A DNA stretch of 64,000 nt. Origin: Thalassospira sp. MCCC 1A01428 (GTDB lineage: Bacteria; Pseudomonadota; Alphaproteobacteria; Rhodospirillales; Thalassospiraceae). The notes below the pieces were generated by a model that worked only from the letters and a program-made list of their open reading frames with translations, had not been told where the DNA came from and ran no database searches. Each line of letters begins with the position of its first letter. Within the stretch, counting starts at the first letter, position 1. Made by a program: the position numbers and the translations under genes. The stretch lies in NCBI RefSeq assembly GCF_002115825.1, contig NZ_JFJZ01000004.1, forward strand, positions 62,001 to 126,000. The letters are read 5' to 3'. This document shows positions 27,049-38,484 of this stretch, one piece after another.

Positions 27049-28059
27049 ATGAACCAATGTCCGGTTATTGACATTGCACAGCGAGAAATGTGGGCACGTC
27101 GGGCGACGACGGCCTCCATTATTATTGCTGCGACCCTGATTGTCCTTAAGGCAATCGGGTGGTTCATGACGGATTCGGTCAGCCTTTTGTCTTCCATGAT
27201 AGATAGCATGCTTGATATCGGTACGTCCGTGATCAATTTCATGGCGGTGCGTAGTGCCTGGCGTCCGGCAGACCATGACCACCGTTTTGGTCATGGCAAG
27301 GCCGAACCGCTGGCGGGGCTTTTCCAGTCCGCCTTTATGCTGGGCGCTGCTGTGCTGGTATTGGCCGAGGCATCTTCGCGCCTGATGGACCCGCAACCGA
27401 TGCGCCTTGCCAATGAAGCAATCTATATCATGGTTGCATCGCTGGTGATGACAGTGGGGCTGGTTTTGCTGCAACGCAAGGCGATGCGGATGTCAGGTTC
27501 GATGGCGGTCGAGGCCGATTCGCTGCATTACAGTTCCGACATTCTTGCCAATGCGGCTGTTATTATTGCGCTGTTGCTGGTGGGGTCGGGCTTTTTATGG
27601 GCCGACCCGGTGATTGGCGGTATTGTTGCGATTTTCCTGCTGTATTCGGCAGGCAAGGTTGGCCGCGATGCTGTTTCGGTGTTGATGGATCGGGAATTAC
27701 CCGAACCCGATAGCCAGCGCATTATTGAACTGACCATGAAACACAAATCTGTAATCGGTATTCACCGTTTGCGCACCCGTTCATCGGGGGTGCATCGCTT
27801 TGCTGAAATTGAACTGATCATGGATGGCGGGATGCTGATGCGCGAAGCCCATACTATTTGCCATCAGGTGATGGACAGCATTCGCGGCGAATATCCCGAC
27901 CTGGATATTACCATCCACCCCGAACCGCCCGAAGATATTCATCTTGATGAATTTAGCGGTTACACCGAAGACCCCGAATTTTGGCACGAAGCCCGGGCGC
28001 GCAAGGTGGGGCTGGATGATATCCCTGTTTCCAACAGCGAACTCGCGACGGGCCGCTAG
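27049..28059 (+). CDS. Cation diffusion facilitator (FieF-like metal efflux)
   Basis: 336 aa with six predicted membrane helices. The metal-site motifs match FieF/YiiP: DxxxD in SMIDSMLDIG (helix 2) and HxxxD in LHYSSDILAN (helix 5). The His/Asp-rich loop DHDHRFGHGKAEPLAG lies between helices 2 and 3. The cytoplasmic C-terminal ferredoxin-like domain (IHRLRTRSSGVHRFAEIELIMD ... ITIHPEP) is complete. These proteins export Zn(II), Fe(II) or Cd(II) in exchange for protons; the ion is not predictable. It is divergent from ccmF. Confidence 0.92.
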   Translation: MNQCPVIDIAQREMWARRATTASIIIAATLIVLKAIGWFMTDSVSLLSSMIDSMLDIGTSVINFMAVRSAWRPADHDHRFGHGKAEPLAGLFQSAFMLGAAVLVLAEASSRLMDPQPMRLANEAIYIMVASLVMTVGLVLLQRKAMRMSGSMAVEADSLHYSSDILANAAVIIALLLVGSGFLWADPVIGGIVAIFLLYSAGKVGRDAVSVLMDRELPEPDSQRIIELTMKHKSVIGIHRLRTRSSGVHRFAEIELIMDGGMLMREAHTICHQVMDSIRGEYPDLDITIHPEPPEDIHLDEFSGYTEDPEFWHEARARKVGLDDIPVSNSELATGR

Positions 28060-28132
28060 ACCGAATATCTGTTCAGATAAAATATTCCGGCGATTGACAC
28101 CTGCGATTTTAAATTGCAACTATGATCCTCGA

Positions 28133-28242
28133 TCACCTGGGGGGCCCCGGCAAGGGGCTGAGATTCTGCTGGGTAAAGTTTCAGACTTTACGCGCAGTGA
28201 CCCTTTGAACCTGATCCAGTTCATACTGGCGTAGGGATGGTG
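28133..28242 (+). promoter_or_regulatory. TPP riboswitch aptamer
   Basis: The thiamin pyrophosphate aptamer core is plain: GGGGGCCCC then GGGGCTGAGA (28154-28163), a variable stem, ACCCTTTGAACCTGATC (28200-28216) and ACTGGCGTAGGGA (28225-28237). It sits about 160 bp upstream of thiC in the sense direction. A TTGACA at 28094 and a TATGAT at 28121 may be the promoter, although their 21-bp spacing is long. Confidence 0.95.
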
Positions 28243-30220
<1,978 letters not shown>

Positions 30221-30265
30221 GCAACGATTGACAATATAATAGCCTGGCCTGCAATCAGGAATGAT

Positions 30266-30296
30266 AAAGGCGGCCCGGTCATTAAGGGCCGCCTTT
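30266..30296. terminator. Bidirectional terminator between thiC and phoH
   Basis: AAAGGCGGCCC and GGGCCGCCTTT form a perfect 11-bp stem with a 9-nt loop. The two genes are convergent, and both strands carry T residues after the stem. Confidence 0.9.
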
Positions 30297-30327
30297 GTTA
30301 TATTGGAACCTGTTTATGATCGGAAAA

Positions 30328-31092
30328 TTACAGCACCGTCAACATGCTGGCGACCAACGGGTGGCGAACAATATCCTTGTCGCGTAGCTGAACACAGGCA
30401 ATGTCTTCGACATGTTGCAGACGATCTGCCATTTCCGAAAGGCCCGACAGTTCTGGCAGAAGGTCGGTTTGGTCGGGGTCGCCGGTCAAAATCATGGTGG
30501 AGTTCCAGCCCAAACGGGTGACCAGCATTTTAAGCTGGCCATAGGTGCAGTTTTGGGCTTCGTCGATAACGACAAAGGCGTTGTTGAGCGTGCGGCCCCG
30601 CATATAACCGATGGGGGCAATTTCAATGGTGCCATCCGATAAGTAGGTCCGCAGGCGTTTGTTGCCCAACCGGTCGTTCAGGGCATCGTATAGCGGGCGA
30701 AGGTAGGGGGCCATTTTGGCTTCGACATCTCCGGGCAGAAAACCGATATTTTCGCCTGCTTCAACTGCCGGGCGGGCCAGGACAATACGGCCAATGTCCC
30801 CGGCATCAAGGGCTTCGACGGCTTTGGCAACGGCAATATAGGTTTTACCGGTACCCGCCGGGCCAAGGGCAAGGACCAGGTTGAAATTATCGATTGCTTC
30901 CATCAGGGCTGCCTGATTTTCGCTTTTTGGACGGATATGGCGGCGGAAACTTTGATCGCGATGTGTTGGGGGCACAGTCTGGCCCTGCTCTGCCAAGGGG
31001 TCCCAGGTCGATTTGTTCTCGTCGAACAGTTCGTGGATGTTGCCGTCTGACTGTTGCGGATGGCTCCGACGGCGTGCTGCGCGCTTACCCAT
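30328..31092 (-). CDS. phoH: PhoH family ATPase
   Basis: 254 aa from the ATG at 31092, with AGGTGA just upstream; in-frame residues before it are not conserved. The P-loop ATPase domain has Walker A ALGPAGTGKTYIA, Walker B AFVVIDEAQNCTYGQLKML and sensor MILTGDPDQTDL. It is the short E. coli PhoH type, without the extra N-terminal part of YbeZ-like proteins. The N-terminus is Arg/Lys-rich (MGKRAARRRSHP). The family is linked to phosphate stress and RNA metabolism; the exact role is uncertain. It is convergent with thiC. Confidence 0.92.
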   Translation of the reverse strand: MGKRAARRRSHPQQSDGNIHELFDENKSTWDPLAEQGQTVPPTHRDQSFRRHIRPKSENQAALMEAIDNFNLVLALGPAGTGKTYIAVAKAVEALDAGDIGRIVLARPAVEAGENIGFLPGDVEAKMAPYLRPLYDALNDRLGNKRLRTYLSDGTIEIAPIGYMRGRTLNNAFVVIDEAQNCTYGQLKMLVTRLGWNSTMILTGDPDQTDLLPELSGLSEMADRLQHVEDIACVQLRDKDIVRHPLVASMLTVL

Positions 31093-31708
31093 GATGATCA
31101 CCTCGCGATTTGAAGTCAAAGCCGGCCAAAACACATGAAATTTCGCCGGCGTTCGACTTACGTTGTGCAAAAAAGCAAAACGCGCCATTCCAGTGTTGGA
31201 AAAGCGCGCGAACATTCTTCATCTTGTAAATAAGAGGACGGCTAGGAAAGGTGCCGGACCCTAATGCATTTCGCATCTGCGATCCGGGGGGAGAAAAGAT
31301 ACGATGTGAGACGCTGTTTTGCGGCACTCGTTTGTCCCCTTTTGAGTTCGGCTCATGACCGAACACCAGAATCCTACGCCTGCATGTCGGGGCTTGTCAT
31401 CCTTTTTTGCATTGTTAAATTTGAATGAATTCGCAAACGGCTTGTTTTCAAATGTTTATCTTGCAGCTGCGAACAAAAAATTTGCTTCGCTGCGGCATAA
31501 AAACAGTGATTTGTCGGAATGGGTGGTAAAATTTGACTGCTTTTATGGCGGGGTCGGGCCGTGTTGTCGTTGGCATAGCGGCGGCAGGGTGTGTTTTTGC
31601 TGCTGAATGGCGCGCATCATGCCCGATATGACGATTTCATTGTGGTATCATGGCTAAAAATCAGTACAGTGCGCCGCAATTGAATGTCTCAGGATTATTG
31701 GAACCACC
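31093..31708. other. Divergent intergenic region between phoH and prfC
   Basis: 616 bp that must contain both promoters. A short reading frame at 31355-31606 has no recognisable similarity and no strong ribosome binding site, so I do not call it. No RNA gene or operator is recognised. Confidence 0.5.
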
Positions 31709-33304
31709 ATGTCGTCGATCGACCATCAGGTCTCGCGCCGCCGGACCTTTGCCATCATCTCGCACCCCGATGCGGGTAAAACCACGCTGACGGAAAAGCT
31801 GTTGCTGTTCGGCGGTGCCATTCAGATGGCTGGTGCTGTCAAGGCAAAGAAAGAACAGCGCGGGGCGCGTTCGGACTTTATGAAAATCGAACAGGACCGT
31901 GGTATTTCGGTATCCTCGGCGGTGATGACGTTCGAGTTTGAAGATAATATCTTCAACCTGCTTGATACGCCAGGCCACGAAGATTTTTCCGAAGATACCT
32001 ATCGGGTTCTGACCGCCGTTGACAGTGCGGTGATGGTGATTGACGCCGCCAAGGGCATCGAAGCCCAGACGCGCAAGCTGTTTGAGGTTTGCCGCCTGCG
32101 CGATGTGCCGATCACGACGTTTGTGAACAAGCTGGACCGTGAAACCCGGGATTTCTTTGAACTGATGGACCAGATCGAACAGGATCTGGCGCTGGATGTG
32201 ACGCCGGTGACCTGGCCGATTGGGTCGGGCCGTGATTTTCATGGCTGTTATGACCTGATCAACGACCAGATCCTGTTCATGGAAAAGGGCGGCAAGGTTG
32301 TTAAGGAAGCCATTCAGATTAAAGGTCTGCATGACCCGAAACTGGACGAACTGGTGCCGGATTATCTGGTTGCGCAGTTGCGTGAAGATGTGGAAATGGT
32401 GCGCGAAATGTGCCCGCCATTCGACATTGAATCGTATCGCGAAGGCCATTTGACCCCGGTGTTTTTCGGTTCTGCCATTAACAATTTCGGTGTGCGTGAA
32501 TTGTTGCGTGGCATTGCCGAAAATGCACCCACCCCGCGCCCGCAAGAAGCTGCAACCCGCACAGTCAAGGCTGACGAAACCAAGGTTTCGGGCTTTGTAT
32601 TTAAAGTGCAGGCCAATATCGACCCGAACCACCGTGACCGTATTGCCTTTATTCGTCTGTGTTCGGGGCATTTCAAACGCGGCATGAAGTTAAAACATGT
32701 GCGTGCCGGCAAACAGATGGCGGTGCATAACCCGATGCTGTTTTTTGCCAATGAACGCGACATTGCCGAGGAAGCCTGGCCGGGCGATATTATCGGTATT
32801 CCCAACCACGGTACGCTGCGCATTGGCGATACCCTGACCGAAGGCGAAGACTTGCGCTTCCGCGGTGTGCCGGCCTTTGCGCCTGAATTGTTGCAAAAAG
32901 TGCGCCTGGATGACCCGTTAAAGGGCAAACATCTTCAGCGTGCGTTGGAACAACTTGCCGAAGAAGGTGCTTCACAGGTGTTCAAACCCATGATGGGGGC
33001 GGACTGGATTGTTGGTGTGGTCGGTCAGCTTCAGTTTGAAGTGTTAAAGGAACGCATTGCTGCGGAATATGGCATCAAGGTTCATTTCGAACAGACACCA
33101 GCCTATGCCGCGCGCTGGGTGATGTGTGATGATCCGATCGAACTTAAAAAGTTCCGCGATACCAACCAGTCGGCCTTGTTTGAAGACCATGATAAAACCC
33201 TGGTTTTCATTGCCCGTAATGCCTGGCATCTGGAAACAGCGCAGCGCGACTGGCCGAACTGCCGGTTCGAGGCAACGCGCGAGCAAAACATGGTTGCGGC
33301 GTAA
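31709..33304 (+). CDS. prfC: Peptide chain release factor 3
   Basis: 531 aa. It is a translational GTPase that recycles RF1/RF2. G1 is SHPDAGKTTLTEKLLL, switch 1 ends in RGISVSSAV, G3 is DTPGHEDFSEDT and G4 is FVNKLDRE. The RF3-specific stretch QRGARSDFMKIEQ follows G1. The C-terminal domains are complete (VVGQLQFEVLKERIAAEY). It is followed by a strong terminator and stands alone. Confidence 0.97.
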   Translation: MSSIDHQVSRRRTFAIISHPDAGKTTLTEKLLLFGGAIQMAGAVKAKKEQRGARSDFMKIEQDRGISVSSAVMTFEFEDNIFNLLDTPGHEDFSEDTYRVLTAVDSAVMVIDAAKGIEAQTRKLFEVCRLRDVPITTFVNKLDRETRDFFELMDQIEQDLALDVTPVTWPIGSGRDFHGCYDLINDQILFMEKGGKVVKEAIQIKGLHDPKLDELVPDYLVAQLREDVEMVREMCPPFDIESYREGHLTPVFFGSAINNFGVRELLRGIAENAPTPRPQEAATRTVKADETKVSGFVFKVQANIDPNHRDRIAFIRLCSGHFKRGMKLKHVRAGKQMAVHNPMLFFANERDIAEEAWPGDIIGIPNHGTLRIGDTLTEGEDLRFRGVPAFAPELLQKVRLDDPLKGKHLQRALEQLAEEGASQVFKPMMGADWIVGVVGQLQFEVLKERIAAEYGIKVHFEQTPAYAARWVMCDDPIELKKFRDTNQSALFEDHDKTLVFIARNAWHLETAQRDWPNCRFEATREQNMVAA

Positions 33305-33325
33305 GCCACACTTGCTGCCTTATCA

Positions 33326-33356
33326 AAAAGCCGCCCGAAAAATTTCGGGCGGCTTT
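33326..33356. terminator. Terminator of prfC
   Basis: AAAAGCCGCCCGAAA and TTTCGGGCGGCTTTT form a long, near-palindromic stem 22 bp past the prfC stop. It would also work for the convergent azlCD operon, whose stop is at 33403. Confidence 0.92.
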
Positions 33357-33402
33357 TGTGTTGCAGAAACCTGCAACAGATCGGAAACATCAGGGTTGAG
33401 CA

Positions 33403-33723
33403 TCAGGTTCCGATAAAATAGCGACCAAGGGCCACCAGGCCCATACCCGCAATCATGGCGGCAAAAAGGTTGCGGGTGGCGACCATGGCGATCAGGGTTG
33501 CTGCTGCCCCGGCCATGCCAATCGCCCCGGCAGAAAGGGCGCTGGGCACCCAGACCGAAATTAAAACCGCACCGGGCAGACGTTCAAGCACATGGGCCCA
33601 GCGCCCGGTTTGTGGCAAACGGTCTGCCATTAAAAGCCCGCCCAGACGCATGCCATAGGTCACAACAGCCATGCCCAGAATGGTCAGGATGGCTTCGGGG
33701 GTGAAGGTCATGAAATCGGTCAT
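33403..33723 (-). CDS. azlD: AzlD family branched-chain amino acid exporter subunit
   Basis: 106 aa with about three to four hydrophobic helices (ILTILGMAVVTYGMRLGG, AIGMAGAAATLIAMVATRNLFAAMIAGMGLVAL) and the conserved RLPGAVLISVWVPS. The small AzlD subunit works with AzlC as a branched-chain amino acid exporter. It starts 3 bp past the azlC stop. Confidence 0.9.
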   Translation of the reverse strand: MTDFMTFTPEAILTILGMAVVTYGMRLGGLLMADRLPQTGRWAHVLERLPGAVLISVWVPSALSAGAIGMAGAAATLIAMVATRNLFAAMIAGMGLVALGRYFIGT

Positions 33724-33726
33724 GGG

Positions 33727-34509
33727 TTATTCTCCGGCGTGCGGGGAAGGGGAATAGGGACCATCGGCGGGGCTAAGGCCGGTTTGCGGGCGTGTTGCAT
33801 CGTTATTCTGGTTGCCCGGTGTGTCGCCTTTCCACGTTAATGCAGAAACCACTACACCGGCCCCTGCACCTGCCAGAATGGACCATGTGCCAGGCAACAG
33901 GTAGTGACCAACAATCGAGCCAATGGCGGCTGCGATCCAGGGCAGCAGGTCGGCCTGGCCTTTCCACATGCCTACCGTCAGTGCGGCAAAAATGGCGGTA
34001 AAGGCAAAATCAAGCGCATAAACATTGGGGTCGGGAATACCACCTGCCAGCAAATAGCCCATGGTGTTGCCCGTCCCCCAGACAATGGCAAGAAAAAGGC
34101 CGCCGCCCAAAAGGAAACCCGGTATTGGCGTTTCTTCCTGTGCCATGGTCATGGCCCAGTTTTCGTCGGCCACCATATGCATCCCGCAAATTTTAACCCA
34201 TAACGGGCGACCCCGAAAAACCGGACGAAGGGATGCCCCGATCAGCACATAGCGCAGATTAATGACAATGGTGGCGACAATGATGGTGAGCGAGGGAATG
34301 GTTTCACGCCACAAATCGACTGATACGAACTGTGCCGAACCGGCAAAGACGGTCAGGCTCATGAATAACAGTTCACCAAGGCTTAGGCCGCGCTGGGTGG
34401 CAAGCACCCCCAGAACCGCGCCAAAAATAAGCGTGCTTGGCAACAGCGGCAGACAGGCAATGGCACCGCGCCGAAGGGAGGCGGCGGTAAAATGCGGAGC
34501 GGATGACAT
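33727..34509 (-). CDS. azlC: AzlC family branched-chain amino acid exporter subunit
   Basis: 260 aa from the Met of MSSAPHFTAASLRRG; a Met 12 codons earlier is less likely. Family motifs are visible: GAIACLPLLPSTLIFGAVLGVLA, LLFMSLTVFAGSAQFVSVDLW, INLRYVLIGASLRP and MVADENWAMTM. It is the large membrane subunit of the exporter. It is cotranscribed with azlD and follows an AraC-type regulator gene on the same strand 88 bp upstream. Confidence 0.93.
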   Translation of the reverse strand: MSSAPHFTAASLRRGAIACLPLLPSTLIFGAVLGVLATQRGLSLGELLFMSLTVFAGSAQFVSVDLWRETIPSLTIIVATIVINLRYVLIGASLRPVFRGRPLWVKICGMHMVADENWAMTMAQEETPIPGFLLGGGLFLAIVWGTGNTMGYLLAGGIPDPNVYALDFAFTAIFAALTVGMWKGQADLLPWIAAAIGSIVGHYLLPGTWSILAGAGAGVVVSALTWKGDTPGNQNNDATRPQTGLSPADGPYSPSPHAGE

Positions 34510-34597
34510 GACGTTTTCCCGACATTTCCTAAAGGCATTTATCATTGGAATGATTTATGCCCGCCTTCGCCCGTTCTGATATTGAACGAAATTGCTG

Positions 34598-35485
34598 TTA
34601 TCGACGATTGGCGATAAAAATACCGGGGCTAACCCCCCACATGATTTTGAAATGCCGGCTTAAATGGCTTTGATCGGAAAAACCGGTGGCCGCGGCGGTA
34701 TCGGCAATGCTGTGACCATCAAATAACATGCGTTTGGCCCGGCGCAGGCGCATGTGGTTAAGGTAAGTATGCGGCGGTAAACCGGTGGCATCGCGAAAAA
34801 CGCGCAATAAATGAAAACGGCTTAATCCGGTAAGTGCCGCCAGTGTTTCCAGCGATATGTTTTCTTCTTGATGGGCCATCATATAATCAATGACCGTGCG
34901 AATGCGTTTGTCTTCGGCACCGGGTTGAAAGTCAAACGGCGGGGCATCGGCATGGCGCAGGGCCAGGCGGGCAGCGCTGTATAAAAGCTGGCTGTCGCGT
35001 TCGAGGTCGCAGGTTAAATGCCGGGTTTCGGGCAGAAACATGCGGTGCAGTTTTTGCAACTGTAAATGCAGGGCGGGATCGTCGATGACATGCTGGCTGA
35101 AAAACGGCAGGCCCTTGCTTTTGGGTGATATTTCATCGACCAGACCGGCAAAGATTTGCGGGGCAATAAACATGATCTGGTAATGATAACCGTCATCACA
35201 GGCCGGGCCGCCATCATGTACCTGCATCGGGTTCATCAATAACAACTGACCCCGCCGGGCAACATGGCTGGTGCCGCGTGTCAGAAACTTTTCGGCCCCG
35301 TTCAGGATCGTGCCAAAGGCGTAATAATCGTGGCTGTGTTTGGGAAAGGTAAAGCGTTTATAGTCGGCTTCAAACAGGTCAATACCATCCGCTGCCCGCC
35401 AGTGGCGCGCATGTTCGCGTGTATAATCACGCGGGTTTTCTGATCGGTGCCGCGCCGCACTGCGCGGTTGGTTTGAACGGGTCAT
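34598..35485 (-). CDS. AraC family transcriptional regulator
   Basis: 295 aa from the Met of MTRSNQPRS. A cupin-like N-terminal sensing domain (FPKHSHDYYAFGTILNGAEKFL, GQLLLMNPMQVHDGG) is followed by the two-HTH AraC domain (ENISLETLAALTGLSRFHLLRVFRDATGLPPHTYLNHMRLRRAKRML and IADTAAATGFSDQSHLSRHFK). Regulators of this type are often found beside azlCD, so it probably controls those genes. Confidence 0.92.
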   Translation of the reverse strand: MTRSNQPRSAARHRSENPRDYTREHARHWRAADGIDLFEADYKRFTFPKHSHDYYAFGTILNGAEKFLTRGTSHVARRGQLLLMNPMQVHDGGPACDDGYHYQIMFIAPQIFAGLVDEISPKSKGLPFFSQHVIDDPALHLQLQKLHRMFLPETRHLTCDLERDSQLLYSAARLALRHADAPPFDFQPGAEDKRIRTVIDYMMAHQEENISLETLAALTGLSRFHLLRVFRDATGLPPHTYLNHMRLRRAKRMLFDGHSIADTAAATGFSDQSHLSRHFKIMWGVSPGIFIANRR

Positions 35486-35888
35486 GGGGCAAGTATAACG
35501 CGGTTTTCGGGTGCCAGCTTGCACTATATTGATGCGATACAATTTCACCGATGAAACATGAAATGCGCTGTATTTGAAAACCGGTTCGGCGTGATAGCAC
35601 CGGTACCAGGCAGGCTTTCGTTGCCGGGAAATTCCATATGAATGCACGTAAACTTACGATTCGCCTGAAGTTTAAAGCGCGGATGCGGAAAATATTATTC
35701 CTGCCCGGAAGAATAGGTTCGTTTGATGCGTATTTATGCGGAAAAAAGTTCGTTTGATGTTTTTTAGCTGGTCGTTCCGGTCATAAAACGGCTGAAACAT
35801 GATCTTCATGGAAGTGTTACAAAAACGGCGCCGGTTTGGCTGTAAGTCAACAACCTGAACGTTTTTTTACCGAACCTTCGGAGCCGTC
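35486..35888. other. Divergent intergenic region before the chemoreceptor gene
   Basis: About 400 bp between the AraC regulator and the chemoreceptor gene, with the promoters of both presumably inside. No gene, hairpin or repeat is recognised. GGAG lies 5 bp before the chemoreceptor ATG. Confidence 0.5.
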
Positions 35889-38306
35889 ATGTTGTTTGAC
35901 CGTATTCGCATTAGCCATCGCATTTATGCAGGTTTTTTAGTTCTGGTGTTGATGCTGCTGGGGTTAAGTGCGCTGTCGTCATGGTACTTGCTGGGTTTTG
36001 CCGGTGATGCCGACCGCATTGCCAAGCGAACAGAACTGGTCGGTCTGGCCAATGATTACGCCCTGAAGCTGGAACGGCTTTCAAACCAGGTATTGCTGTA
36101 TGCGCAAACGGTGGACCCTGAAGTTCGCAGCGAGATTGCCACCATTCAGGACAACGCAATTTCCAGCCGCGAAGACCTGACCCGCGCCCTTATTGCGATT
36201 GGGGATGATGACAAGGCCAATGACCTGAAGGTGCTGGCGGAAAAATATATTGCCACGCTGGAACCGCTGGTATTGCGTGCCGAAAACATGACGGCATCGG
36301 CAGATACCATTTTGCTGGGTGCCAACCAGATGGGCGGTTCATCGTCGGATCTGGTGTCGTTTATCAATAAGCGTGATCCTGAAATTGCCGAAAAATATGG
36401 TGATCGCCTGTCGAAGGATAATTTAAGCGCGATTGTGAGCAATCTGGAATACGCCATTGTTCATACGCCCGCGGCCCTTGAAACAGCCCGTAATGCCACG
36501 TCGTCGCTGACCGATTTGCACGAGGAAATCAAAACGGCGATGGGGTCGTTAAAGCGCGCGGATAAAAAGCTGTTTTCATATGCTACGCGCGACAATGATT
36601 TGTTAAAACAGGGGGCAAACCAGCTGGAAGGATCGTTTAGCGGATTTAGCCAGTCGATGAATGATTTTAAGGCGGCTGTGCGCGAAGTACAAAAAATTAC
36701 CGGCCAAATCCGTGCGGAAGCGATTGCCGGACAGAATGAACTGGTAGAAGCGGTTCACGGCAAATCCGAAAGCTCGGCCATGACCAATATGGTAGTGGCG
36801 ATGGTTGGGGCGTTGATTGCCATTTTACTGGCAGCAGGAACCGCAACCAGCATTTTGCGCCCTCTGCGCCGGGTGAATGGCGATATGACCCGCCTTGCCA
36901 CCAACGATACCAATATTGACCTTGCCGACATTGCCCGCCGTGATGAATTTGGTGTCATGGCACGCACCGTTTCAATTTTTCGCGATAACGCCCTGAAAAT
37001 TGAAACCATGGCCGAAGACCGCATTGAATTGCAACGCCAGGAAGAAGAAAAACGCCGGGCATCGCTGGGCGGCATGGCCGAAACCATTGAGGGTGAAACA
37101 TCGGGGCTGGTTGAATCGGTTTCGCGCCAGGTAAACCGGATGCGCGATGCCGTAAACGAAGTTTCCGCCGCCGCCGACCGGGTAAACGGCCAAACCGAGG
37201 CCGCAACATCCGCTGCCGATCAAAGCCGGGAACATGCCCAGTCGATTAGTGATGCGGCAACCCGGTTGTCCGGTGCCATCGGGTCCATCGCCGGGCGGGT
37301 GGACCGCCAGCGCACCATTGCGCAATCAGCTGTGGATAGTACGCGTGAATCGGCCGCTGCCGTTGATGATTTGCGCACGGTTGCCAGCAGTATTGAACAG
37401 ATGGTGGACCTGATTCGGGGTATTGCCGCCCAGACCAACATGCTGGCAATGAATGCCACCATCGAGGCCGCACGGGCAGGTGAAGCCGGGCGTGGATTTG
37501 CCGTTGTGGCAGCCGAGGTTAAAAACCTGGCCGGTCAAACTGCCGAAGCGACCGAGCAGATTACCACCCATGTTGGGGCCATGGGCAATGTGACCGACCG
37601 TTGTGTTGCAGCGATGGAAAATGTGGGTGTTACCGTGCGCGACATGATGGCAATTTCAGATGAAGTTGCCGGGGATGTTAAACAGCAGCGCCGCGAGACA
37701 GAAGAAATTTCAATTGCCATTCGGGCGGCCAGTGATGCGGCAAAAAATGTGGGTGATGCGATTCTGGAAGTATCGCGCGATATTGACCATACCCGCAGCC
37801 TGAGCCTGGATTTAACCGGACACGCCGAAGACGTAACCGCCCATGTAAGCGAACTTACCCTGTCGTTGAACCGGGCGGTGCGCGATGCTGCCGAAAAAGA
37901 TGATGGCGATGGCAAGGACCCGCGCGTTATGGCAGGGCGCGATATTCGCGTGACGTTTCATGGTCAGGGCAAAATGACACAAACCAGCCTGTATGACCTG
38001 TCGATTGGGGGGATTTCGGTTACCCCGTCGCAGGACTGGGAACGGGGACGCAAAATGGTGGTTGAAATTGCCGGTCTTAAAGGGCGCTATAACGTTGAAG
38101 TCATGAGCCGCAGGGGCCTTGATGCACCGAAAATGCGGTTGAAATTTATCGACCCGCTGGAGCAGCGCGGCGATCTGGTAATGTTTGTTGCCCGCATGTG
38201 GCAAAAACACCTGACCGACGCCAATGTTATCGTGGATGATGCAGACCGGCTTCGTGCCGAAGTCGCCAATGATTTATATGCCGATTCCCGGCTGATTGCC
38301 GGATAA
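35889..38306 (+). CDS. Methyl-accepting chemotaxis protein with C-terminal PilZ domain
   Basis: 805 aa. Membrane helix 1 spans about 12-35, a helical periplasmic sensor about 36-295, membrane helix 2 about 299-320, and HAMP about 320-375 (ILRPLRRVNGDMTRLA, DEFGVMARTVSIFRD). The signalling domain carries the invariant tip ([21 protein letters not shown], then GEAGRGFAVVAAEVKNLA). A PilZ-like domain follows at about 683-762: GRDIRVTF, then YDLSIGGISV, the DxSxxG half of the c-di-GMP motif. The arginine half reads RDIR, so it is RxxR and not the canonical RxxxR. Azospirillum Tlp1 has the same architecture and responds to c-di-GMP. The gene is monocistronic with its own terminator. Confidence 0.92.
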   Translation: MLFDRIRISHRIYAGFLVLVLMLLGLSALSSWYLLGFAGDADRIAKRTELVGLANDYALKLERLSNQVLLYAQTVDPEVRSEIATIQDNAISSREDLTRALIAIGDDDKANDLKVLAEKYIATLEPLVLRAENMTASADTILLGANQMGGSSSDLVSFINKRDPEIAEKYGDRLSKDNLSAIVSNLEYAIVHTPAALETARNATSSLTDLHEEIKTAMGSLKRADKKLFSYATRDNDLLKQGANQLEGSFSGFSQSMNDFKAAVREVQKITGQIRAEAIAGQNELVEAVHGKSESSAMTNMVVAMVGALIAILLAAGTATSILRPLRRVNGDMTRLATNDTNIDLADIARRDEFGVMARTVSIFRDNALKIETMAEDRIELQRQEEEKRRASLGGMAETIEGETSGLVESVSRQVNRMRDAVNEVSAAADRVNGQTEAATSAADQSREHAQSISDAATRLSGAIGSIAGRVDRQRTIAQSAVDSTRESAAAVDDLRTVASSIEQMVDLIRGIAAQTNMLAMNATIEAARAGEAGRGFAVVAAEVKNLAGQTAEATEQITTHVGAMGNVTDRCVAAMENVGVTVRDMMAISDEVAGDVKQQRRETEEISIAIRAASDAAKNVGDAILEVSRDIDHTRSLSLDLTGHAEDVTAHVSELTLSLNRAVRDAAEKDDGDGKDPRVMAGRDIRVTFHGQGKMTQTSLYDLSIGGISVTPSQDWERGRKMVVEIAGLKGRYNVEVMSRRGLDAPKMRLKFIDPLEQRGDLVMFVARMWQKHLTDANVIVDDADRLRAEVANDLYADSRLIAG

Positions 38307-38345
38307 CGCCGAACAGTGCCTTTGACGAGTTTGAAATGATGGCTG

Positions 38346-38381
38346 GCCGGGTGACGATATGTTCGTCGCCCGGCTGTTTTT
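38346..38381 (+). terminator. Terminator of the chemoreceptor-PilZ gene
   Basis: GCCGGGTGACG and CGTCGCCCGGC form an 11-bp stem (one G-T pair), with TG and five T after it, 40 bp past the stop codon. Confidence 0.9.
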
Positions 38382-38443
38382 ATGCCAAACGGGTTATTGT
38401 GCAGCGTTTGGACATATACGTCATGGTGGGGCCGCATTGGACC

Positions 38444-38484
38444 GTACAGTTTGATACAATGACGTACAATTTTACACTCGTACA
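38444..38484 (+). repeat. Five TACA repeats upstream of the RND efflux operon
   Basis: TACA begins at 38445, 38455, 38465, 38473 and 38481, giving steps of 10, 10, 8 and 8 bp on one strand. Within this, GTACAGTTTGA and GTACAATTTTA are 20 bp apart. The cluster lies 125 bp before the first efflux gene. It may be a regulator-binding array, but no regulator gene is adjacent. Confidence 0.4.

Noticed and set aside
31355-31606. 83-codon frame between phoH and prfC
   Set aside because: No clear ribosome binding site, no recognisable similarity and a Cys-rich tail that looks random.
31661-32671. Open frame of 336 codons antisense to prfC
   Set aside because: It is the mirror of a highly conserved GTPase gene, with Arg/His-rich, domain-free translation typical of shadow frames.
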